64,000 nucleotides of DNA, taken from positions 2,542,001 through 2,606,000 of the forward strand of contig OY720099.1 of the NCBI GenBank assembly GCA_963082875.1. The letters are read 5' to 3'. Shown here piece by piece: positions 1 through 10,900 of the stretch. The notes below the pieces were generated by a model. It saw only the letters and a program-made list of their open reading frames with translations. It had not been told where the DNA came from and made no database searches. Origin of the DNA: Corella eumyota (lineage: Eukaryota > Chordata > Ascidiacea > Phlebobranchia > Corellidae). Numbering within the stretch: position 1 is the first letter of the stretch; every line of letters starts with the position of its first letter. Position numbers and translations under genes: made by a program.

Positions 1-3000
1 GTTTTACTGAAAATTTTCGCGAAATGTTTTATCTTGAATGTTAGTTAGGCCAATGCGCGTCTAATAAAATACAAAATTTTAGGTTTTGAGATTTCATAAA
101 TTTTTAATAAAAGTTTCATAACTTTTATGAATATTAATATTTTTGAAAAATATTTTGTAAACACGGTAATTGGACCTGTGCGGTTCTAACACAACAATTA
201 TTTTTCGATTTAAAATTTTTTTATTTTTTTTTAAAGAATTTGTATGCAATATCATTGGCCAAAAATATCACGTGACCTAATGAAAACCAAAATAAAAATT
301 ACCTCAAACTTTTGTTTTACTGAAAATTTTCGCGAAATGTTTTATCTTGAATGTTAGTTAGGCCAATGCGCGTCTAATAAAATACAAAATTTTAGGTTTT
401 GAGATTTCATAAATTTTTTAATAAAAGTTTCATAACTTTTATGAATATTAATATTTTTAAAAAATATTTTGTAAACACGGTAATTGGACCTGTGCGGTTC
501 TAACACAACAATTATTTTTCGATTTAAAATTTTTTATTTTTTTTCAAAAAATTTGTATGCAATATCATTAGCCAAAAATATCACGTGACCTAATTAAACC
601 CAAAATAAAAATTACCTCAAACTTTTGTTTTACTGAAAATTTTCGCGAAATGTTTTATCTTGAATGTTAGTTAGGCCAATGCGGGTCTAATAAAATACAA
701 AATTTTAGGTTTTGAGATTTCATAAATTATTAATTAAAGTTTCATAACTTTTATGAATATTAATATTTTTGAAAAAAATTTTGTAAACACGGTAATTGGA
801 CCTGTGCGGTTCTAACACAACAATTATTTTTCGATTTAAAATTTTTTATTTTTTTTCAAAGAATTTGTATTCAATATCATTGGCCAAAAATATCACGTGA
901 CCTAATGAAAATCAAAATAAAAATTACCTCAAACTTTTGTTTTACTGAAAATTTTCGCGAAATGTTTTATCTTGAATGTTAGTTAGGCCAATGCGCGTCT
1001 AATAAAATACAAAATTTTAGGTTTTGAAATTTCATAAATTTTTAATAAAAGTTTCATAACTTTTATGAATATTAATATTTTTAAAAAATATTTTGTAAAC
1101 ACGGTAATTGGACCTGTGCGGTTCTAACACAACAATTATTTTTCGATTTAAAATTTTTTTATTTTTTTTTAAAGAATTTGTATGCAATATCATTGGCCAA
1201 AAATATCACGTGACCTAATGAAAAACAAAATAAAAATTACCTCAAACTTTTGTTTTACTGAAAATTTTCGCGAAATGTTTTATCTTGAATGTTAGTTAGG
1301 CCAATGCGCGTCTAATAAAATACAAAATTTTAGGTTTTGAGATTTCATCAATTTTTGAAAAAAAGTTTCATAACTTTTATGAATATTAATATTTTTGAAA
1401 AATATTTTGTAAACACGGTAATTTGACCTGTGCGGTTCTAACACAACAATTATTTTTCGATTGAAAATTTTTTATTTTTTTTAAAAAAATTGTATGCAAT
1501 ATTATTGGCCAAAAATATCACGTGACCTAATGAAAACCAAAATAAAAATTACCTCAAACTTTTGTTTTACTGAAAATTTTTGCAAAATGTTTTATCTTGA
1601 ATGTTAGTTAGGCCAATGCGCGTCTAATAAAATACAAAATTTTAGGTTTTGAGATTTCATAAATTTTTAATAAAAGTTTCATAACTTTTATGAATATTAA
1701 TATTTTTAAAAAATATTTTGTAAACACGGTAATTGGACCTGTGCGGTTCTAACACAACAATTATTTTTCGATTTAAAATTTTTTATTTTTTTTCAAAAAA
1801 TTTGTATGCAATATCATTGGCCTAAAATATCACGTGACCTAATGAAAACCAAAATAAAAATTACCTCAAACTTTTGTTTTACTGAAAATTTTCGCGAAAT
1901 GTTTTATCTTGAATGTTAGTTAGGCCAATGCGCGTCTAATAAAATACAAAATTTTAGGTTTTGAGATTTCATAAATTTTTAATAAAAGTTTCATAACTTT
2001 TATGAATATTAATATTTTTGAAAAATATTTTGTAAACACGGTAATTGGACCTGTGCGGTTCTAACACAACAATTATTTTTCGATTTAAAATTTTTTATTT
2101 TTTTTAAAAAATTTGTATGCAATATTATTGGCCAAAAATATCACGTGACCTAATGAAAACCAAAATAAAAATTACCTCAAACTTTTGTTTTACTGAAAAT
2201 TTTCGCGAAATGTTTTATTTTGAATGTTAGTTAGGCCAATGCGCGTCTAATAAAATACAAAATTTTAGGTTTTGAGATTTCATAAATTTTTAATAAAAGT
2301 TTCATAACTTTTATGAATATTAATATTTTTAAAAAATATTTTGTAAACACGGTAATTGGACCTGTGCGGTTCTAACACAACAATTATTTTTCGATTTAAA
2401 ATTTTTTATTTTTTTTCAAAAAATTTGTATGCAATATCATTGGCCAAAAATATCACGTGACCTAATGAAAACCAAAATAAAAATTACCTCAAACTTTTGT
2501 TTTACTGAAAATTTTCGCGAAATGTTTTATCTTGAATGTTAGTTAGGCCAATGCGCGTCTAATAAAATACAAAATTTTAGGTTTTGAGATTTCATAAATT
2601 TTTAATAAAAGTTTCATAACTTTTATGAATATTAATATTTTTGAAAAATATTTTGTAAACACGGTAATTGGACCTGTGCGGTTCTAACACAACAATTATT
2701 TTTCGATTTAAAATTTTTTATTTTTTTTAAAAAATTTGTATGCAATATTATTGGCCAAAAATATCACGTGACCTAATGAAAACCAAAATAAAAATTACCT
2801 CAAACTTTTGTTTTACTGAAAATTTTCGCAAAATGTTTTATCTTGAATGTTAGTTAGGCCAATGCGCGTCTAATAAAATACAAAATTTTAGGTTTTGAGA
2901 TTTCATAAATTTTTAATAAAAGTTTCATAACTTTTATGAATATTAATATTTTTAAAAAATATTTTGTAAACACGGTAATTGGACCTGTGCGGTTCTAACA

Positions 3001-6000
3001 CAACAATTATTTTTCGATTTAAAATTTTTTATTTTTTATCAAAAAATTTGTATGCAATATTATTGGCCAAAAATATCACGTGACCTAATGAAAACCAAAA
3101 TAAAAATTATCTCAAACTTTTGTTTTACTGAAAATTTTCGCAAAATGTTTTATCTTGAATGTTAGTTAGGCCAATGCGCGTGTAATAAAATACAAAATTT
3201 TAGGTTTTGAGATTTCATAAATTTTTAATAAAAGTTTCATAACTTTTATGAATATTAATATTTTTGAAAAATATTTTGTAAACACGGTAATTGGACCTGT
3301 GCGGTTCTAACACAACAATAATTTTTCGATTTAAAATTTTTTATTTTTTTTTTAAACTTTGTATGCAATATCTTTGGCCAAAAAAATTTCGTGACCTGAT
3401 TAAACCCAAAATAAAAATTACTTCAAACTTTTGTTTTACTGAAAATTTTCGCAAAATGTTTTATCTTGAATGTTAGTTAGGCCAATGCGCGTCTAATAAA
3501 ATACAAAATTTTAGGTTTTGAGATTTCATAAATTTTTAATAAAAGTTTCATAACTTTTATGAATATTAATATTTTCGAAAAATATTTTGTAAACACGGTA
3601 ATTAGACCTGTGCGGTTCTAACACAACAATAATTTTTCGATTTAAAATTTTTTATTTTTTTTTTTAAAATTTGTATGCAATATAATTGGCCAAAAATATC
3701 ACGTGATCTAATGAAAACCAAAATAAAAATTACCTCAAACTTTTGTTTTACTGAAAATTTTCGCGAAATGTTTTGTTTTGAATGTTAGTTAGGCCAATGC
3801 GCGTTTAATAAAATATAAAATTTTAGGTTTTAAAATTTCATAAATTTTTAATAAAAGTTTCATAACTTTTATAAATATTAATATTTTCGAAAAATATTTT
3901 GTAAACACGTTAATCAGAAATGTGCAGTTCTAACGCGATAATTATTTGTCGATTTAAAATTTTTTATTTATTTTTTTTTAATTATATGCAATACTATTGG
4001 CCAAAAATATCACGTGACCTAATTAAACCCAGAATAAAAATTTACTGTAACTTTTGTTTTACTGAAAATTTTCGCGAAATGTTTTATCTTGCATGTTAGT
4101 TAAGCCAATGCGCGTGTAATAAAATACAAAATTTTAGGTTTTAAGATTTCATAAATTTTTAATAAAAGTTTCATAACTTTTATGAATATAAATATTTTTG
4201 AAAAATATTTTGTAAACACGGTAATTGGACCTGTGCGGTTCTAACACAACAATTATTTGTCGATTTAAAATTTTTTATTTTTTTTCAAAAAATTTGTATG
4301 CAATATCATTGGCCCAAAATATCACGTGACCTGATTAAACCCAAAATAGAAATTACCTCAAACTTTTGTTTTACTAAAAATTTTCGCGAAATGTTTTATC
4401 TTGAATGTTAGTAAGGCCAATGCGCGTCTAATAAAATATAAAATTTTAGGCTTTGAGATTTCATCAATTTTTAATAAAAGTGTCATTACTTTTATGAATA
4501 TTAATATTTAAAAAAAATATTTTGTAAACACGTTAATTGGAAATGTGCGGTTCTAACACAACAATTATTTGTCGATTTAAAATCTTTTATTTTTTTAAAA
4601 AAAATTATATGCAATACTATTGGCCAAAAATATCACGTGACCTAATTAAACCCAGAATAAAAATTTGCTGTAACTTTTGTTTTACTGAAAATTTTTGCGA
4701 AATGTTTTGTCTTGAATGTTAGTTAGGTTAATGCGCGTCTAATAAAATATAAAATTTTAGGTTTTGAGATTTCATCAATTTTTAATAAAAGTGTCATAAC
4801 TTTTATGAATATTAATATTTTTAAAAAATATTTTGTAAACACGTTAATTGGAAATGTGCGGTTCTAACAGAACAATTATTTGTCGATTTAAAATCTTTTA
4901 TTTTTTTTTAAAAAATTATATGCAACCAAAAATATCACGTGACCTAATTAAACCCAGAATAAAAATTTTCTGTAACTTTTGTTTTACTGAAATTTTTTGC
5001 GAAATGTTTTATCTTGTATGTTAGTTAGGTTAATGCGCGTCTAATAAAATATAAAATTTTAGGTTTTGAGATTTCATCAATTTTTAATAAAAGTGTCATA
5101 ACTTTTATGAATATTAATATTTTCAAAAAATATTTTGTAAACACGTTAATTGGAGATGTGCGGTTCTAACAGAACAATTATTTGTCGATTTAAAATTTTT
5201 TATTTTGTAAAAAAAATATTTTGAGATTTTAACAATTTTTAATAAAAGTGTCATAACTTTTATGAATATTAATATTTAAAAAAAATATTCTGTAAACACG
5301 TTAATTGGAAATGTGCGGTTCTAACAGAACAATTATTTGTCGATTTAAAATTTTTAATTTTTTTTCAAAAAAATTATATGCAATACTATTGGATAAAAAT
5401 ATCACTTGACCTAATTAAACCCAGAATAAAAATCTGCTGTAACTCTTGTTTTACTGAAAATTTTGCGAAATGTTTTATCTTGAATGTTAGTTAGGGCAAT
5501 GCGCGTCTAATAAAATATAAAATTTTAGGTTTTGAGATTTCATCAATTTTTAATAAATATGTCATAACTTTTATGAATATTAATATTTTCAAAAAATATT
5601 TTGAAACACGTTAATTGGAGATGTGCGGTTCTTACAGAACAATTATTTGTTGATTTAAAATTTTTTATTTATTTTTTTTAAATTATATGCAATACTATTG
5701 GCTAAAAATATCACGTGACCTAATTAAACCCAGAATAAAAATTTGCTGTAACTCTTGTTTTACTGAAAATTTTTGCAAAATGTTTTATCTTGAATTTTAG
5801 TTAGGCCAATGCACGTCTAATAAAATATAAAATTTTAGGTTTTGAGATTTCATCAATTTTTAATAAAAGTGTCATAACTTTTATGAATATTAATATTTTC
5901 AAAAAATATTTTGTAAACACGTTAATTGGAAATGTGCGGTTCTAACAGAACAATTATTTGTCGATTCAAAATTTTTTATTTTTTTTTTTTAAATTATATG

Positions 6001-6200
6001 CAATACTATTGGCTAAAAATATCACGTGACCTAATTAAACCCAGAATAAAAATTTGCTGTAACTCTTGTTTTACTGAAAATTTTTGCGAAATGTTTTATC
6101 TTGAATGTTAGTTAGGGCAATGCGCGTCTAATAAAATATAAAATTTTAGGTTTTGAGATTTCATCAATTTTTAATAAAAGTGTCATAACTTTTATGAATA
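1..6200. repeat. Tandem satellite array, unit about 312 bp
   Basis: About 20 tandem copies. The word GTTTTACTGAAAA recurs at 1, 314, 627, 939, 1252, 1564, 1876, 2187, 2499, 2810, 3122, 3433, 3745, 4056, 4368, 4679, 4981, then 5448, 5757 and 6068, so the spacing is 311-313 bp. The left copies are nearly identical. From about 3430 rightwards they diverge, one unit near 4900 is shortened, and one near 5200 is mostly deleted. Most units carry TATCACGTGACCT and a CCAAT word in both orientations (ATTGGCCA, GGCCAATG). Short open frames of about 61 codons recur once per unit but drift with indels, so I do not call them genes. The array starts before base 1. Confidence 0.98.
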
Positions 6201-6204
6201 TTAA

Positions 6205-6640
6205 AATAGTTAAATTTAAAATCTAAATTTTTTTCCCATACAATATTCTATATTGCCCATATCATATAGGTTAAAGGGTGCCTACTACGCCGAAGTTAAA
6301 AAAAATGTTGTAACTTTTGTTTTACTGAATATTTTTTGAAAATGTTTTAACTTGAATGTTAGTTAGATCAATACGAATAAAATAAGGTGGCTAAATTTCG
6401 TATTTGCGACTTCGCAAAATTTAATATTTTATGTTATAACTTTCGTATATATCAATGATTTTAACCAATTTTTTGCAAAAACGCTTATTAGGCTAATGGG
6501 CTTGCTTCAAGGTAGTTAAATTTAAAATCTAAATTTTTTTTTTACATTTGTTGCATACAATATTATATATTGCCTATAACCTATAGGTGAAAGGGCACCT
6601 ATTACGCCGAAGTCAAGAACACGCTGTAACAGTCACGTAT
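6205..6640. repeat. Diverged satellite edge, two related units
   Basis: A 26-base word starting TAGTTAAATTTAAAATC occurs at about 6208 and again at about 6512, each followed by a similar block with TATATTGCC, TATAGGT and TACGCCGAAGT. Between them is a weakened copy of the main satellite core (TTTTGTTTTACTGAA near 6312, then TTGAATGTTAGTTAG). This looks like an older relative of the main array, about 304 bp per unit, left at its border. Confidence 0.8.
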
Positions 6641-7974
6641 GTTGTCCGGTCAGAATTATTTGCTATGGTAAACGGGTCCTTGTTTTCTTTTACGTTTTGA
6701 GTAAAAATGATGGCATTTGTTTAAAAAATAAATAATTGCAATTGCTTTACACCGCGCCTAACTTTTGCATAAACTGTTTAAATTTTCCAATTAATTTAAT
6801 AATATCTTGTTTATTGCAGTTACCCTTACTAAAAAAAGTTTCACAAATATATACCCCATCATTTTTATTAAAAGTGCAAATATGCAATACTTTAAAACGC
6901 AAAAATTAAATTCGAATTTAAAATATGAAATATTGTGTAATTAGGTAGCACAGCTAATAGTAAAATAGTCGTAAATCATATTAAAAATAATATATAAATG
7001 TAAGAAAATGCATTATATAAAAAGAACTATTTTACAAGAAAAACATTTCAAAATTTAGAAGTTTAATAAAAATATTTTAAATACAATTTCATGTATGATA
7101 TTTAACTAAATAAAACTAATTAAGTACATATACAAAAAATCTAGCAAATTAATTGTAAAATATACTCACAAGTTTAAACAAAAACATAGTTGCCCTTTGG
7201 AACCAAGTAAGGCATAATAGAAATTAAACAAAGAGTTTATATTGACAATAATCACCACATTGTAGCACCTTTGCCTTTTTATTGTTTGGCTTAAAATTTA
7301 ATAAAAGTTCATGTTTAGTGTGCAAATAATAAATATTCATAATATGCCTATTTGATAATAAAGATAAAATTAAATAAGATCATATATGTTTTGTATTCTT
7401 CTATTTTCAGATTTTTTTAAAGCATACTTTTTATTTAATTTATGATTTAATTTTATTATGGCTTATTTAAACTAAAAATTAAGGCAGCAAATCAATAAAA
7501 AATGGCCTTATTATTTAACCTACACTTAAAACAATATTACAAAGAAGGCGAAATTCGAAAAGGTAATAAAAATAGACAAAATAATTGCCAACTGTACCAT
7601 TGTCTATAATATAAAATGCATAGGTTAAAAAATGCTGTAGTCATATGGCATTTCTTCTGGTCAAATAATAAAAATGGGCACAAAATATATTTTAAAAAAA
7701 CAATTTTTTTGTTTAAAGAACAACATGGCTTTTTTTATATTAACTTACTTAAAATCTTTATGTTAACATTAATTTTGTGGCGTGTTTTTAAATCATTAAA
7801 TTGATTTTGTCATTTTTTCCCGTCGCAATGATGTAATATTTATAATATATCTTACAATTCATAAAATTTGTTCCTTTTTTGTAGGTTATCTTATTGCAAT
7901 ACTTTATAATTACAGTTTACGGTTCAAAGTTACATTGAACCCCTTTTAGAAAAACATTCACGCCATTAAAACTG
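6641..7974. other. AT-rich gene-free stretch 3' of the GPCR
   Basis: Very AT-rich sequence with no exon, RNA gene or repeat that I can support. Its right part should contain the 3' UTR and polyadenylation site of the minus-strand GPCR that ends at 7975. The open frame at 7616-7804 (plus) has low-complexity composition and no homology I recognise. Confidence 0.5.
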
Positions 7975-10900
7975 TTACCTTTTTGCCGCAGAATTTAAAA
8001 TTTGTGGATACGCACTTGGATATGAACCTGAAGATCTGAAAGCTTTAGTTCTATGATTTAAAGATTTTTTGCGGAAAACTTGAAATTTCGACGGCGGTAA
8101 TTGCGTTTCGTCGATCGAGTTTGTTAGATCTTCTATAGAACTGGAGCAATTTAGTTCAACCATTGATCCCATAGAACTTTGGGGCTCACTTAATTCATTA
8201 TGTGGCATTGATGCTATTGGTCTAGACAATGCATTTCCCCGATGCGGATCAGTCTTATTGGGGCAACTATTAAATGCAATAGGAATGTTTTTATGGTTAG
8301 GGTAAACTTTATTATGGCTCCCATGAGTTGGACTAAAAGCTGAATTTTCTTTATTCCATTGTTTATGATCGTGAGACAAATTACTGCTTTTTCGCAAATG
8401 GGTGCTGCCAGGCGATTGTTCGTAGCCCATGTTTGTAGCACTACTATCCTCACAATCTGAGAGCACCTCACTTCTTAACGAGGTGTTCGATCCCTGGCCA
8501 AAAATTCGATTTAACTTTGAATTTGAAACAGTTTTGCTTTTTAACACTGGAAGTTTATGTTGAAGAGGATCGCACACAAATGAACTCTCTTCAAAACTCT
8601 TTTCACGTGCTCGGAGCATTGGTAAGGAACCAAAGTCCTCATCTGGGGGTGGAGTAGGAGTGTGCGGATGCGGAATCTCGTCGGCTCCAGATGCAGAAAA
8701 CCTCTTTGCATCGTCTTTTTTCTTTTTAGTTCTCGAGTCGAAAACCTCGGATTTCCACAGGGGTGAATTGTTTTGTTTGTTACTCGGCGAAGTTAAAAAA
8801 GTCGCAGAATGTCGATGCGGCCAAATCAAAGTTCTGGAGTTTGCCGATTCATTTAACTCCGACTCAGTGTCCTCATCCGGATCAAAGTCCGACATCATTC
8901 CAATCACATCATCATCTCTAAGATAGTCCCTGGATCCGGCAACATCGACCCTTTTATCCACGACAGATGAAGGCCTAATGTCATCAATATTTGTTGTGTC
9001 TTTATTAGAAATGTCGCCGTTACTGACATTGGTTTGTGTTGTTAAAGTCGAATTTGTTAAACCTGCAATGCTGTTTGGATTTGTGGTGTGATGATTATCA
9101 CTTGAAGAAATTTCTTTTCTAAATAAAAAGAATATTTATAAATTTTTAAAAAGCTTTTTTAAACCAGTTTTAATCTAATTTAACTGCATCAACAAAACCC
9201 TCTGTTAATGTACGTTTCTATAGGGCATGTAATAACAAAAACATGATCTCACAATGTAGAAATTTCTTCCTAAGATCGGTAAGTTGTTGCGCAATAAAGT
9301 TTAACATTAGTTAGCATAGTAGTAGTGTAACGTTTATTTGCGCGATAGTCTTTTGTATGAAAGCCGTTTTAATCTTATAGTATTTTATATAAAAAAATGC
9401 TTTCACAATAACCCGAAAAAAAATAACCTCAGCGCTCACATGACGCCTCTATGCCCTTGATGTGCTCCTTTTAAAATGTTTAACTGAAGTGATGTTGGCA
9501 CAACTATTTGTAAATGAAATTAAGACCCGGAGGGGGCAACCACCAACGATGACAGCTGTTCATTATATTTTGAAAAAGATTTATTATGCGTTTTTTTAAA
9601 AGACAGTCTCCGTTTCACTTTCTGTATTTCTTCGTCCTCTAATTGGGCTCGAGCAACTCTCTCTTTTATGGAATTTTCGTTTTTTAATACTGATATTAAA
9701 AGCATATTAAAAAATTCGTTATCCTGAACACCATCTTTTTTAACAGTCACTGCTTCTGACTTTATTGTTACATTTCTTTCCGAAGAAGAATAAGTCGGAT
9801 CAGAAATTGAATTAAAATCGGGAAGTAACTTGGTATTGCTCGTCTTTGAACTATCGTCACTAGATCTAGCGCGCGATATTTCGTTAGTGGGTAAATCCAT
9901 TTATACAATTGTTCGTAGAGCTGCCCTGTCTCCAAAGCATTTTCTATTGTAGATGGTAATGTGTGATAAATGGCGGAATGCAACTCACCGTCGTTTTTAA
10001 TTGCATTTAAAAAGCAATTTACTAAAGTTTTTCTAGTTCTTATTTTCTTGAATTTTTATAAATCGAAGAATGTTGAATCATAGTTAATATGTCACTCGCA
10101 AGTGCGTCTAAGGGTTCGTTAGCCCCTCGTTTTCTTCTATGTAGCGCATTAAGTCGGTTCAACTGGGGACGCGGAATTTGAGAGAATGGAAAATGAAGGA
10201 ACGGAAATTGAAGGAACGGAAAATGAAGGAACCGGAAAATGAAGGAACGGAAAATGAAGGAACCGGAAAATGAAGGAACCGGAAAATGAAGGAACGGAAA
10301 ATGAAGGAACCGGAAAATGAAGGAACCGGAAAATGAAGGAACGGAAATTGAAGGAACGGAAAATGAAGGAACCGGAAAATGAAGGAACGGAAAATGAAGG
10401 AACCGGAAAATGAAGGAACCGGAAAATGAAGGAACGGAAAATGAAGGAACCGGAAAATGAAGGAACGAAAAATGAAGGAACCGGAAAATGAAGGAACCGG
10501 AAAATGAAGGAACGGAAATTGAAGGAACGGAAAATGAAGGAACCGGAAAATGAAGGAATGGAAAATGAAGGAACGGAAAATGAAGGAACCGGAAAATGAA
10601 GGAACGGAAAATGAAGGAACGGAAAATGAAGGAACCGGAAAATGAAGGAACCGGAAAATGAAGGAAAGCAAAAAAGGAGAGGGCGGAATCTTAAAAAAAT
10701 AAAACGCGGAAATTCCGTTGACTGTTTATTTGTATTTAAGTCAATATTATTTTAAAAATAAACGGGCATTTTATAGAAGAGAGTTAGGGTATGCTGGGGT
10801 AATAAAAATTAACTCATTATCGCTTATCAGTTCTCGAATAAATGACAGTAATCCTAAATAAACAGTCAACGAAATTTCCGCGTTTTAGTATTTAAGATTC

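Noticed and set aside
3291-6111. Three open frames of 61 codons in the satellite (MDLCGSN.. / MEMCGSN..)
   Set aside because: They are the same repeat unit read in one frame. Unit length varies between 311 and 313 bp and other units have the frame closed, so coding is not supported.
1-6200. CRISPR-like array
   Set aside because: Units of 312 bp without repeat/spacer structure in an animal genome: this is a satellite.
9520-9900. Open frame of 126 codons as an extra exon of the GPCR
   Set aside because: Exons 8 and 9 of the GPCR join in phase without it, and it lies between the LTR-like blocks. I treat it as part of the relic.
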